64,000 bases of DNA, from contig CALVEL010000005.1 in assembly GCA_944326565.1 (NCBI GenBank), forward strand, positions 62,001-126,000, written 5' to 3'. The position numbers and the translations under genes are program-made. Positions 26,404 through 35,514 of the stretch are shown in pieces (the stretch's first letter is position 1; each line of letters opens with the position of its first letter). The notes beneath the pieces are model-generated. The model was not told where the DNA came from. It was given only the letters and a program-made list of their open reading frames with translations, and did no database searches. The DNA comes from Candidatus Gastranaerophilales bacterium (GTDB lineage: Bacteria > Cyanobacteriota > Vampirovibrionia > Gastranaerophilales > Gastranaerophilaceae).

Positions 26404-27000
26404 ATGATTTATCCTAAATCAATAGCTACACTGATTGAGCATTTCCAAAAGTTTCCCTCAGTCGGGCCTAAATCTGCTCAGAGAATGGCATTTTATATGC
26501 TTAGAATGCCGGATAGTGAGGTGCAAAAATTTGCACAAGCTATTATTGAAGCTAAAAGAAATACAAGGACTTGTGAGATTTGCTTTAATCTTTCATCTAC
26601 AAGTCCTTGTGAAATTTGTACAGACCCCAAAAGAGACCGTTCAATTATATGTATAGTGGCAGAGACAAAAGATTTGATTGCAATTGAAAAGACCAATGAA
26701 TTTAAAGGACTTTATCACGTTTTGCAGGGACTTATCTCGCCTATGGACGGCATTGGTGCAGATGATATCAGAATTAAGGAGCTTTTAAGCCGTCTGACGT
26801 CTGAGGAAGTTAAAGAAGTCATTCTTGCACTTCCGCCGTCCGTTGAAGGCGAGGCAACAAGTCTTTATTTGACAAAATTAATTAAACCGTTCGGAATAAC
26901 AATTTCACGAATTGCATTCGGACTTCCAGTCGGTGCAGATCTTGAATACGCCGATGAAATTACGATTGCAAAAGCAATTGAAGGCAGAAGAGAGATATAG
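26404..27000 (+). CDS. recR: Recombination protein RecR
   Basis: 198 residues. HhH start (FPSVGPKSAQRMAFY), four-Cys zinc finger (CEICFNLS...CEICTDP), then the Toprim domain (IICIVAETKDLIAIEKT) and the RecR C-terminal segment (RIAFGLPVGADLEYAD). Acts with RecO/RecF in gap repair. Stop TAG at 26998-27000; the pseudopilin gene ends 2 bases away on the other strand. Confidence 0.97.
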   Translation: MIYPKSIATLIEHFQKFPSVGPKSAQRMAFYMLRMPDSEVQKFAQAIIEAKRNTRTCEICFNLSSTSPCEICTDPKRDRSIICIVAETKDLIAIEKTNEFKGLYHVLQGLISPMDGIGADDIRIKELLSRLTSEEVKEVILALPPSVEGEATSLYLTKLIKPFGITISRIAFGLPVGADLEYADEITIAKAIEGRREI

Positions 27001-27002
27001 AA

Positions 27003-27805
27003 TTACCACGGGTAACTATCAGGAATTTTCCAGCCGTTATGCATTATAAGTGCACCGCAGTAAAAGCCGGAATATTTAGAAGATGTTTTGCTGCAAGCAT
27101 AATTTGCATTTGTTAAAAGGTGCTCATCCGTAAAATGTTCACCCCAAAATTTAATTCGATAGCTTTTTCTATTATTAGGATTAGGGTAGCCGTATATGTC
27201 AAAAACAAAAATATCATACCCGATTTGATTTGGCTTTTGATGTCCGTTTATATCCACAAACATCCATATATAATTAGCCGGCGTATTAGGAAGAAAATAA
27301 ACATACATACCGTCATTTGTTTTTACAAGATAACTTGCTAAAAACAGGCCGCTTGCAGGCTCTCCGCTAAATACCTTTAAAGAATAATTTTCCTTTGTAA
27401 AACAATTTGGAGAATTACATTCTTTTGCATCCTTAAGATAAGGCATGTAATATCTTCTGAAAAAGGTATTCATATTCGCATCATAACCTTGTTTTGGAAA
27501 CTCCCAATCAGCCATTTCGCCGTTTTCGTACTCCGAAAGTCTTGCAGCATTAGTTATTACTGAATAGAACTTTTTAAGCTTCTCAACAGTAACCTTTTTC
27601 TGGTACTTTCCCATAACCGCAGGCAATGTCATGGCGGCAACAATACCGATTATGCCCAAGGTTATCAACACCTCCGCCATTGTAAATGCATGTCTTGTCA
27701 AACAGCCCTTTTCTATACGGCCAGACAATAATTTTAATTTAACCCGGTACAGGAGCTTATTTAACGGGTGCCCCCCCCCCCTGAAAGTTCAGTCATACTC
27801 TGCAT
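27003..27805 (-). CDS. Type IV pilin/pseudopilin, out of frame at a G11 tract (likely phase-variable)
   Basis: The body encodes a class III-signal pseudopilin: basic stretch TRHA, then FTMAEVLITLGIIGIVAAMTLP, a hydrophobic helix, and a ~200-residue globular domain with cysteines typical of secretion/pilus minor pilins. As sequenced, the pilin frame can begin only at a TTG (27728) with no SD. A strong start, ATG at 27803-27805 with AGAAGGAG 6 bases before it, lies upstream but is separated by 11 consecutive G (plus-strand C at 27771-27781); in that frame translation stops at TAA six codons after TCA. Adding one G (or removing two) fuses the ATG to the pilin, giving about 267 residues with a 40-residue leader ending RHA|FT. 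A -10 TATAAT is at 27833-27838. Ends 2 bases from recR. Confidence 0.8.
27771..27781. repeat. Homopolymer tract of 11 C (G11 on the coding strand)
   Basis: Eleven identical G/C bases in very AT-rich DNA, placed within the first codons of the pilin gene, between the Shine-Dalgarno/ATG and the membrane-helix code. Such tracts change length by slipped-strand mispairing and switch translation on or off in other bacteria. Confidence 0.9.
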
Positions 27806-27832
27806 TTCTAGCTCCTTCTGTTTTAACACGTC

Positions 27833-27838
27833 ATTATA
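27833..27838 (-). promoter_or_regulatory. -10 box of the pilin gene
   Basis: TATAAT on the minus strand, about 27 bases upstream of the ATG at 27805 and before the SD. No good -35 was found at 16-18 bases. Confidence 0.5.
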
Positions 27839-27864
27839 ATACCATGATTCCCCTTTTTATGCAA

Positions 27865-27893
27865 TTGCAATTATACATGAATTAAGCTAAACT
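27865..27893 (+). promoter_or_regulatory. Promoter for the OppF-like gene, leaderless
   Basis: TTGCAA (27865-27870), 17-base spacer, TAAACT (27888-27893), then 7 bases to the ATG at 27901; no SD. It lies back-to-back with the pilin promoter region. Confidence 0.5.
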
Positions 27894-27900
27894 TTATTTT

Positions 27901-28860
27901 ATGAATAATTGTCTTGTTGAAATTAGAGATTTGCATGTTGAGTATAAAACTGACAAAGGAGTCTTGGGCGGTACTCAAATCATTCATGCAGTAAACGGCG
28001 TAAATCTGGAAATCAAAAAAGGAGAAATTCTTGCAATAGCAGGAGAATCTGGATGCGGAAAATCAACGCTTGCTAAAACTATCATCAGACTTGAAAATCC
28101 GATAAAAGGCGAAATTATTTTCAAAAATAATGATTTATTGAAAATGACACTAAAAGAGCTAAAAGATTTCAGAAAAAATATTCAAATGATTTTCCAAAAC
28201 CCTTATGCAAGTCTTAATCCTAAAATGAAAATTTATGACACGCTGAAAGAACCTCTTAAAATCAATACTAATTTATCGGATAACGAAATTAAAAAGATTA
28301 TAGAAGATACATCATGCAAAGTTGGACTTGATAAAGAATGTCTTAGTCTATACCCACACGAATTTTCAGGTGGTCAAAGACAAAGGATCGCGATTGCGAG
28401 AGCTCTTGTGCTTAATCCTGAATTTATACTTGCAGATGAGCCTGTCAGTGCATTAGATGTAAGTATTCAGGCACAGATTATTAATCTTTTAAAAGATTTG
28501 AATAAAGAATATAATTTAACCTTTTTATTAATTACTCATGATATGAGCGTTATAAAATATCTTGCTGACCGTGTCGCTATTATGTATCTTGGTGAAATCA
28601 TTGAAATCGGAACTGTTAATGAAATTTTCAATAGTCCAAAACACCCTTATACAAAAGCGCTTTTAAGTGCTGTACCTGAAATAAATAAAAATAAAGAAAA
28701 AATTCTATTACAAGGTGAATTACCCTCCCCCGCGAATCTTCCTGACGGCTGCAAATTCCACACTAGATGTCCTCAAGCTATGATGAAGTGCAAAAACAAT
28801 ATACCTGAAAATATTGACCTAAGCACAAGCCATTGTGTAAAATGCTTTTTATATAACTAG
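27901..28860 (+). CDS. Oligopeptide/dipeptide ABC transporter ATPase (OppF/DppF type)
   Basis: 319 residues. Walker A GESGCGKSTL, Q-loop QMIFQNPYASLNP, signature SGGQRQRIAIARAL, Walker B ILADEP, and the oligopeptide-transporter C-terminal domain with PHPYTKALL-like HPYTKALLSAVPE and the cysteines CKFHTRCPQA...C, which in related proteins bind an Fe-S cluster. Normally works beside OppD and two permeases, none of which are adjacent. No SD; leaderless. Confidence 0.92.
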   Translation: MNNCLVEIRDLHVEYKTDKGVLGGTQIIHAVNGVNLEIKKGEILAIAGESGCGKSTLAKTIIRLENPIKGEIIFKNNDLLKMTLKELKDFRKNIQMIFQNPYASLNPKMKIYDTLKEPLKINTNLSDNEIKKIIEDTSCKVGLDKECLSLYPHEFSGGQRQRIAIARALVLNPEFILADEPVSALDVSIQAQIINLLKDLNKEYNLTFLLITHDMSVIKYLADRVAIMYLGEIIEIGTVNEIFNSPKHPYTKALLSAVPEINKNKEKILLQGELPSPANLPDGCKFHTRCPQAMMKCKNNIPENIDLSTSHCVKCFLYN

Positions 28861-28892
28861 CAAATTTTTAAATTCAGAAGTTTTTATCTAAT

Positions 28893-29681
28893 ATGATAAA
28901 AATTGGACAAACCGCAAAATTACCGCTTGATTTATGCAGAGGCAACACTATAAAACGGAATCAGCTTGCACATAGACTTAATAGAAAATTTTTTAATAAG
29001 ATAAATAAAGATTTTAATACAAAGGATATCTCACCTGAAATTTTCGAAAAAAGGCTTTGCGAAATAACAAAAAATAAAATTGAATGTACCATAGCAGATT
29101 CTTCTGAGCAAAAATATAAAGGGGCTTGTCGTATATTTTTAGATGAAGATAATCAAAATGAAATTGCTGGATTTTCATTATGTATACCTTTAAACAAGTA
29201 TGATAAAAAAGTTGCTCTTTATGATGCTGATATTTTTATGCACGAATCTTTTCATTTTTTTTATGAAATAACAAACCCTAAAAATCTTAAAAGAAATTTA
29301 AAAGCAATTGAAAACAACTTAATCTTGAAAACAGAAGAATTCTACAAAAAATATTTATACAGCAAAGAAAAATTTGATAAAAAAACTTTAGAAAAGAATA
29401 TTTTACCGAATTTTTTAAAAACTCTTTCAAAACCAGAAAGAATTGACTTTTTACAAAACAGCAGATACCGTCTTAGTGAAGAAATGCAAGCTTTTAAAGA
29501 TGGAGCTAAGTATTATGATAAAATCCAAGACAATCATCTGGACTTAATAAGTGAAAAAATTAAAACCGAAAACGGTGAATCGTATAATTTTAAAAAGAAA
29601 ATAAACTTGCTTAACCGAACACTTGCAAAAGAATTACAAGCTCAACGAAATGAACTAAAAAATATATTCATGCTAAAATAA
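28893..29681 (+). CDS. Uncharacterised protein with an HExxH metalloprotease-like motif
   Basis: 262 residues, no family recognised. HESFH at 117-121 lies in a strand-then-helix context (YDADIFMHESFHFFYEI); a glutamate pair in SEEMQAF (about 196-197) is placed where a third zinc ligand of gluzincins would be. N-terminal part is basic, C-terminal part helical. No signal peptide. Only 4 bases before smpB's ATG, but smpB has its own -10 box, inside the end of this gene. Proteolytic activity is inference from the motif only. Confidence 0.7.
   Translation: MIKIGQTAKLPLDLCRGNTIKRNQLAHRLNRKFFNKINKDFNTKDISPEIFEKRLCEITKNKIECTIADSSEQKYKGACRIFLDEDNQNEIAGFSLCIPLNKYDKKVALYDADIFMHESFHFFYEITNPKNLKRNLKAIENNLILKTEEFYKKYLYSKEKFDKKTLEKNILPNFLKTLSKPERIDFLQNSRYRLSEEMQAFKDGAKYYDKIQDNHLDLISEKIKTENGESYNFKKKINLLNRTLAKELQAQRNELKNIFMLK
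29674..29679 (+). promoter_or_regulatory. Extended -10 box before smpB
   Basis: TGC-TAAAAT ends 6 bases before the ATG at 29686, overlapping the end of the upstream gene; no SD. Confidence 0.5.
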
Positions 29682-29685
29682 CTCT

Positions 29686-30138
29686 ATGGATAAAAAAGTT
29701 ATTACAACGAACAGAAAAGCATTTCATGACTATACTATTTTTGAAAAATATATAGCAGGTATTGTATTGAGCGGGACTGAAATCAAATCAATAAGAAAAA
29801 ATGCTATAAATTTAAAAGACAGTTTCTGTAAAATTGAAGATAATGAAATATTTTTATACAATTGCCATATTTCACCATATGAGCAAGGTAATAGATTTAA
29901 CCATCAAGCTGAAAGAGTTCGAAAATTACTTTTGACAAAAAAAGAAATTCTCAAAATGCATTCTAAAGTCAAAAAAGACGGATATTCAATTATCCCTTTA
30001 GAAGTTTTTATCCTGCATGGCTTCGCTAAAATTGAAATAGGACTAGCTAAAGGTAAAAAGCTCCATGACAAACGCGAAGATATAGCAAAAAAAGATCAAA
30101 AACGAGAAATGGATAGAGCAAGTAAAATAAAATATTAA
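29686..30138 (+). CDS. smpB: SsrA (tmRNA)-binding protein
   Basis: 150 residues, normal length. NRKAFHDYTIFEKYIAGIVLSGTEIKSIRK, FLYNCHISPYEQG, and the basic C-terminal tail (KGKKLHDKREDIAKKDQKREMDR) that enters the ribosomal mRNA channel. Rescues stalled ribosomes with tmRNA, which is not in the window. Followed by a strong terminator. Confidence 0.97.
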   Translation: MDKKVITTNRKAFHDYTIFEKYIAGIVLSGTEIKSIRKNAINLKDSFCKIEDNEIFLYNCHISPYEQGNRFNHQAERVRKLLLTKKEILKMHSKVKKDGYSIIPLEVFILHGFAKIEIGLAKGKKLHDKREDIAKKDQKREMDRASKIKY

Positions 30139-30166
30139 AAAGACCGATTTAACAATCGGTCTTTTT
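30137..30166 (+). terminator. Terminator after smpB
   Basis: Stem AAAAAGACCGAT/ATCGGTCTTTTT, loop TTAACA; perfect 12-bp symmetry, overlapping the smpB stop. Confidence 0.94.
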
Positions 30167-30190
30167 ATTTATAAAACATAAGAAAAAATT

Positions 30191-30694
30191 TTAATCTTGA
30201 ACAAATTTATCAACAATTTCAGCGGATTTCTTGCCGGTTTCGAAAGTCTTTTCAAATTTTACTGCGCTGCTTTCGCAAATTGTCTCATCTTGCTTTGTGC
30301 TTGAATTTGTCTTGTTTGTTTTATTCATCTTATTATTTTTAAGCTCTTTTTCAGCCTGAGCAAACTTTTCTTTAAACATTGACTCATATTCTTCAATACT
30401 ACATTCACCGTCAATACCAAATTCTTTCGCTCTTATTCTATAATAATTTAATAAATTATTCATAGCTTCACCTTCTTGATTAGCTAAATCTTTTTTCCCT
30501 TCATTTGCTACGTATTCTTTTATAATCGCATTTGACAATTCATCAAAAGATACTCGCATTGAGCTATTTTCATTTTTTTCACTAAAATCCTGTAATATTT
30601 TATTTGCTATTTCTTCTGAGACAGGTTCATAAGCAATATCCTCACTTAAATTTCCTGAAACTGCTCTTACATCATTAGCGCCAAATTCAAACAT
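30191..30694 (-). CDS. Hypothetical acidic helical protein
   Basis: 167 residues, mostly helical, charged, no signal peptide or membrane part. A low-complexity Asn/Lys/Thr linker (about residues 121-134) separates a longer N-terminal helical part from a short C-terminal one. No family recognised. A clean AAGGAG lies 6 bases before the ATG, so it is probably a real, well-translated gene; it stands alone. Confidence 0.7.
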   Translation of the reverse strand: MFEFGANDVRAVSGNLSEDIAYEPVSEEIANKILQDFSEKNENSSMRVSFDELSNAIIKEYVANEGKKDLANQEGEAMNNLLNYYRIRAKEFGIDGECSIEEYESMFKEKFAQAEKELKNNKMNKTNKTNSSTKQDETICESSAVKFEKTFETGKKSAEIVDKFVQD

Positions 30695-30806
30695 AATTTC
30701 TCCTTATCTAATATCTATACATTTTAATATAACGGTATTTGACAAAAAAACTTTAATTGTACTATTTACAATTTACAAAAATTTACTTATATGAGATGAT
30801 AAATTT

Positions 30807-31766
30807 ATGAAAGTAATAATTTTATCAAAAGGTAAAATGCTCACCAATATTATAAAAGCAGCAATTGACACAAACTGTGAAATAGCAGGTGTAGTTAGGT
30901 ATGAAAGAACTTTTCTTACACCATTTCAGTTGTTTTTGCATGACTTTTTTAAAACAAATTCTGACGTAACTTTCATAAAAAAGTATAAAATTCCCGAAAT
31001 AAATGTAAAATCAGCAAACAGTGAAGATTTCAGAAATTTTGTATTAAAAAGCAATGCAGATATTATAATCGTAGGTACTTGGCGAGAAAAAATTTCAAAA
31101 CAGACATTTTCAATGCCCAAAATAGGTACAATAAATATACACCCTTCACTATTGCCAAGATACAGGGGGCCCAATCCATATATACAGGTCATTAAAAGAG
31201 GAGAGAAAAAAACAGGAGTCACAATTCATTTAATAGATGAAAATCTTGACACCGGACCTATTTTGATGCAAAAAGAAATTGATATACTGCCGACTGATAC
31301 AGGTAAAGAGCTTAGAGAAAGAACTTATATTACAGCAAGAATACTTTTAAAAGAATTCTTAGAGAAAATTCAAAAAGAAGTAATTATTCCCATAAAACAA
31401 AATGAGACAAGAGCTACTTATTATGGGAATATTGATGAAATAGAGAAAATGCTTGATTTTAAAAACAAATCAGCAGAAGAACTCTACGCAACAATTAGAG
31501 CACTTCACCCTTGGATGCCTTGCTACATTACATTAGGAAAGAATTTTTTAAGTATAAATCCATATAAATGCAGTTATATAAAATTACATGAAAAATATAC
31601 CCCTGGAGAAATTATAAAAAAAGATATAAAAAATAAATCTCTTACAATTGTATGTAAATGCGGGAATGCCTTAAAAATGGATGAGTTGAGACTTTGGGGA
31701 TATTTTAAAAGAATTTTTACGAAAAGTTTCATAAACAGTATAAAACTACACACTTTCACTGATTAA
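30807..31766 (+). CDS. Formyltransferase-family protein (Fmt-like)
   Basis: 319 residues. The N10-formyl-THF transferase core is clear: INIHPSLLPRYRGPNP with the catalytic Asn and His, TGVTIHLIDENLDTGPIL with the catalytic Asp. A C-terminal domain of about 100 residues follows. Compared with bacterial Fmt, the N-terminal GTPxFA motif is missing and the C-terminal domain is divergent, so it may be the genome's divergent Fmt or a sugar-nucleotide or other formyltransferase. Stand-alone gene, no SD; the -10 (GATGAT) would give a very short leader. Confidence 0.8.
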   Translation: MKVIILSKGKMLTNIIKAAIDTNCEIAGVVRYERTFLTPFQLFLHDFFKTNSDVTFIKKYKIPEINVKSANSEDFRNFVLKSNADIIIVGTWREKISKQTFSMPKIGTINIHPSLLPRYRGPNPYIQVIKRGEKKTGVTIHLIDENLDTGPILMQKEIDILPTDTGKELRERTYITARILLKEFLEKIQKEVIIPIKQNETRATYYGNIDEIEKMLDFKNKSAEELYATIRALHPWMPCYITLGKNFLSINPYKCSYIKLHEKYTPGEIIKKDIKNKSLTIVCKCGNALKMDELRLWGYFKRIFTKSFINSIKLHTFTD

Positions 31767-31780
31767 TATTCAGCGGTAAG

Positions 31781-33199
31781 CTAAAATTTAAAATTTCTTT
31801 CCCCATTATGGATTTTAGCCAAATCTTTTTCGACAATTTCTTTAATTTTCTTATCCTCAAGCGTGTCCACTTCTTTTGCAATAAGTTTTTCTCCAACAGT
31901 TTTTGTATTAGAAGACGCATAATCTTCCAAAAACTCTTTTAAAGTCAAAATAGCATTCGGATGACAAAAATTATGAATCTGCTGGCTTTTACATATTTCC
32001 ATAAATCTGTCACCAGTTCTTCCGCTTCCATAGCATGCTGTACAAAAGCTAGGTAAATATCCTAATTCCATAAGCCATCTTATAACTTCATCTAAAGACC
32101 TTCTGTCTGATACATCAAACTGTGAAGAATCCTCATCCTCAGGCATCGGATTAAAATATCCGCCAACACTTGTCTTTGATCCACCACTTATTTGAGAAAT
32201 ACCTAAATGCAAAACTCTTTCTCTACATTTTTCACTTTCTCTAGTTGAAATTATCATACCTGTATAAGGTACAGCTATTCTAATACAAGCAACTATTTTG
32301 GCAAAAATATCATCATCAATTCCATTATCAAACTCATCAGGATTAATATCATCCGCTTTTTTAATTCTTGGAACACTTATTGTATGAGGCCCCACACCGA
32401 ATGCAGCTTCTAAGTGTTCTGCATGCATTAAAAGAGCAGAGAACTCATATCTATAAGACTCCAGCCCGAAAAGCACCCCCAATCCGACATCATCAATACC
32501 ACCTTGCATAGCTCTGTCCATAGCTTCTGTATGATAAGCATAATTATGCTTTGGACCTGTCGGATGAAGTTTTTCATAACTTTCTTTGTTATATGTTTCC
32601 TGGAATAGGATATATGTACCAATTCCTGCTTCATGCAGTTTTTTGTAATTTTCTACCGTTGTCGCTGCTATATTTACATTTACACGTCTTATTGCGCCGT
32701 TTTTATGTTTTACACTGTAAATTGTTTTGATAGACTCTAAAATATACTCAATAGGGTTATTTACAGGATCCTCACCTGATTCAATAGCTAACCTTTTATG
32801 TCCCATATCTTGAAGTGCTATTACTTCTTTTTTAATTTCTTCTTGAGTTAATTTTCTTCTCGGTATGTGCTTGTTTTTTGCATGGTATGGGCAATATACA
32901 CAGCCGTTCACACAATAATTTGACAAGTATAAAGGTGCAAAAAGTACAATTCTGTTGCCGTAATAATCTTTTTTTATTTTTTCTGCAAGTGCAAAAATCT
33001 CTTTATTTTTTTCTTCGATTTCACAATCTAAAAGTACAGCAGCTTCTCTGTGAGAAAGTCCCTTCCCAAGCTTTGCTTTATCTAAAATTTTATCAATCAA
33101 ATCAATATTATTTTTATTTTTTTCAGCATATTCTAAAGAAGCCAAGACTTCTTCATTATCTATAAATTCTTCGGCTTTGTGTGATTTGGGATTGTACAA
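31781..33199 (-). CDS. hydG: [FeFe]-hydrogenase maturation radical SAM protein HydG
   Basis: 472 residues. Radical-SAM motif CVNGCVYC (C96, C100, C103) and the second cluster-binding CX2CX22C at 386-412, which separates HydG from ThiH. Other landmarks: SGEDPVNNPIEYI, ILFQETYNKESYEKLHP, GGSKTSVGGY. Cleaves tyrosine to supply CO and CN- ligands for the H-cluster. Start is TTG, backed by AGGAGG with an 8-base gap. hydE, hydF and the hydrogenase itself are not in the window. Confidence 0.95.
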   Translation of the reverse strand: MYNPKSHKAEEFIDNEEVLASLEYAEKNKNNIDLIDKILDKAKLGKGLSHREAAVLLDCEIEEKNKEIFALAEKIKKDYYGNRIVLFAPLYLSNYCVNGCVYCPYHAKNKHIPRRKLTQEEIKKEVIALQDMGHKRLAIESGEDPVNNPIEYILESIKTIYSVKHKNGAIRRVNVNIAATTVENYKKLHEAGIGTYILFQETYNKESYEKLHPTGPKHNYAYHTEAMDRAMQGGIDDVGLGVLFGLESYRYEFSALLMHAEHLEAAFGVGPHTISVPRIKKADDINPDEFDNGIDDDIFAKIVACIRIAVPYTGMIISTRESEKCRERVLHLGISQISGGSKTSVGGYFNPMPEDEDSSQFDVSDRRSLDEVIRWLMELGYLPSFCTACYGSGRTGDRFMEICKSQQIHNFCHPNAILTLKEFLEDYASSNTKTVGEKLIAKEVDTLEDKKIKEIVEKDLAKIHNGERNFKF

Positions 33200-33338
33200 A
33201 ACTGCTACCTCCTCTTATCAATATGATACAACTACAAGATTTTTTTACAAGACACGAAAAATTTATACAGATCTATATTTTTTATGCATTGACTTATCAA
33301 TCTATTTAAAATAAAATCTTTTTAATAAGGAGTTTCAA

Positions 33339-34325
33339 ATGATAATATCAATCTTACCATTTAATATACAAAATCCAACAAACTTTAAGGGAGCAAAATT
33401 AAATAAACAAGCTGCTAAGGAAATAGAAACTATTGTAACTCCTTTTTTAGAAGAATTTAAACTACCTCAAAATGCAGTTTTGCTAGAGCAACTTAGTACA
33501 AAACTTAAAAAACTTGAAATCTCTAATAATAAAATTCTACCAGAATATAAAACAAACGAATTCGAATCTGTAAAAAGACTAAAACTTGCAAAATTAAACG
33601 CTAATAGGAATGAATTTGAGTACCTTGAAAAGAAATCTGAAAATTGGTATGCAGGAATTGATGCTCAGATTATGGCACAAAAAATAAGAAAAAGCGGTCT
33701 GTTTGATGTACCTGATTTCTTAAACGGAGCTTTTGTATTATATAAAAAACTGAGAATGGATATCCAAAACGGTCTTGCAAATATGACTTATAAAAAATTA
33801 GCCCCTGTACAATACGAAAAAGAACAAAAAATATATAATGCAAAAAATAATCTATCAATGAGTTCTTACTGGTACAATGATGTAAATTCTTATGTAAAAA
33901 TTATACAAAAACAATTGGATAATAATTCATTAACAGAAAATATTTATATTAACTTAATGCAAAAAATATCAGATGCAATGAAAACTCACAAAAAACTATT
34001 ACCTGAAATAAAAAAAGCCACAGAAACAGCAGACACAATTAATAAAGAAATTTCAATAACCCAAGAAGATGAAAATATTATAAAAAACTTACACAAACCT
34101 GCTCTAAGAGTTATAAGCAGAAATGTCAGTAAGTTCAATCAAAAAGTACAAAATATCAACCTTAGTGATGAACAGGAAAATTTTCTAAACGCGCTATTCA
34201 AAAAGCAGCAAAATGCAATAGAAAAACTGTGGAATACTATTGAAAAGAATAAAAAAGCAACTTTTACACCAAAGAGCCAAAACTTACAGACTAATTTTCC
34301 TATAGATGATGATATGCCGTTTTAG
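33339..34325 (+). CDS. Hypothetical coiled-coil-rich protein
   Basis: 328 residues. After a short start (MIISILPFNIQNPTNFKGAK) it is almost all helix with many charged and Gln/Asn residues. No signal peptide or membrane segment. AAGGAG lies 6 bases before the ATG. No family recognised. Convergent with mnmA. Confidence 0.72.
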   Translation: MIISILPFNIQNPTNFKGAKLNKQAAKEIETIVTPFLEEFKLPQNAVLLEQLSTKLKKLEISNNKILPEYKTNEFESVKRLKLAKLNANRNEFEYLEKKSENWYAGIDAQIMAQKIRKSGLFDVPDFLNGAFVLYKKLRMDIQNGLANMTYKKLAPVQYEKEQKIYNAKNNLSMSSYWYNDVNSYVKIIQKQLDNNSLTENIYINLMQKISDAMKTHKKLLPEIKKATETADTINKEISITQEDENIIKNLHKPALRVISRNVSKFNQKVQNINLSDEQENFLNALFKKQQNAIEKLWNTIEKNKKATFTPKSQNLQTNFPIDDDMPF

Positions 34326-34341
34326 TCAAATAATAATTCCA

Positions 34342-35403
34342 CTAATCGACTACAACTCCACCACCTATTAGATGGCCGTCAGACAAATCATAAATTACAC
34401 CGGCTTGACCTGATGTCACAGAATTTACAGGCTCATAGAATTTTATATCAGCAAAATTATCAAAAATTCTTATATGAGCTTTTTTAGCATTCATATTATA
34501 TCGAATTTTTACCATAGCATCAAATTCTTTTATCTGATTTTCATCTAAAGGCTCAACTATATTTAAATCAAGAATTTTTACATTATCTTTGTAATTATCT
34601 TCTTCTCGTCCTAAGTATACAATATTTTTTGAGGCATCAATTTTAATTACATACAATGGATACGGAGCAGCAATACCAATACCTTTTCTTTGTCCAATGG
34701 TATATTGATAGCAACCGCTATGTTCTCCCCATTTTTTATCAGTTAAAATATCAATAAAATCACCGCGTTTTATACCGAATTTATCAATCAGATATTTTTT
34801 TACAGTCATAGGTTTTTGGATAAAGCAAATATCTTGACTTTCTTTAGATGATTTTGTCGGAAGATTATATTTTTCAGCTATCTCTCTTACTTCTGCTTTA
34901 GTATACTTAGCAAGCGGAAAAATCGTCTTTTTAAGATGCTCTTGTGTTAACTTATATAGAAAATATAATTGATCTTTATACTCATCCTTAGCAGGATAAA
35001 GTCTGAATAAGCCGTCATTTTCTACAATACTCGCATAATGTCCTGTTGAATAGACATCAGCCCCGAGCTTTTCAAATGCATAATTAAACAGCTCCCCCCA
35101 TTTTATAAATTTGTTACACATTATACAAGGATTTGGAGTGCGCCCGTTTTGATAATAATCTTCAAAATAATCTATAACCTTTTTTTGAAAAGTTTTAGTT
35201 GCATCATATACATAATGCTCAATTCCAAGAGCACTCGCTACCTTTTGAGCATTTTCGATTACAACATCAGCTGATGATGAATTTATCATCTTGCCAGTTA
35301 ATCCTATGACTTCATACCCTTGCTGTTTTAATAAAAAAGCAGCAACAGAACTGTCAATCCCGCCACTTAATGCAACAACCGCTTTTTTCCCGTTCTTTTC
35401 CAT
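34342..35403 (-). CDS. mnmA: tRNA-uridine 2-sulfurtransferase MnmA
   Basis: 353 residues. PP-loop SGGIDSS, catalytic cysteines in NPCIMCN and SQDICFI, STGHYA, and the C-terminal beta barrel ending SGQAGVIYDLSDGHLIGGG. Adds sulfur to C2 of U34 in Lys/Glu/Gln tRNAs. Leaderless start: TGC-TAGAAT ends 6 bases before the ATG. Confidence 0.96.
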   Translation of the reverse strand: MEKNGKKAVVALSGGIDSSVAAFLLKQQGYEVIGLTGKMINSSSADVVIENAQKVASALGIEHYVYDATKTFQKKVIDYFEDYYQNGRTPNPCIMCNKFIKWGELFNYAFEKLGADVYSTGHYASIVENDGLFRLYPAKDEYKDQLYFLYKLTQEHLKKTIFPLAKYTKAEVREIAEKYNLPTKSSKESQDICFIQKPMTVKKYLIDKFGIKRGDFIDILTDKKWGEHSGCYQYTIGQRKGIGIAAPYPLYVIKIDASKNIVYLGREEDNYKDNVKILDLNIVEPLDENQIKEFDAMVKIRYNMNAKKAHIRIFDNFADIKFYEPVNSVTSGQAGVIYDLSDGHLIGGGVVVD

Positions 35404-35409
35404 ATGTGA

Positions 35410-35415
35410 ATTCTA
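35410..35415 (-). promoter_or_regulatory. Extended -10 box before mnmA
   Basis: TGC-TAGAAT then TCACAT and the ATG at 35403; no SD. Confidence 0.6.
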
Positions 35416-35514
35416 GCATAAATATAAAAAATGGTCATTATATTTACTTTAAACGAATATGTTTGACATACCCCTTTTAAGCCGTAAAATAAGATTAGTT
35501 AAGGAGAGAAGGAT

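Noticed and set aside
30807-31766. Calling this gene fmt outright
   Set aside because: N-terminal signature missing and C-terminal domain divergent; left as family-level call.
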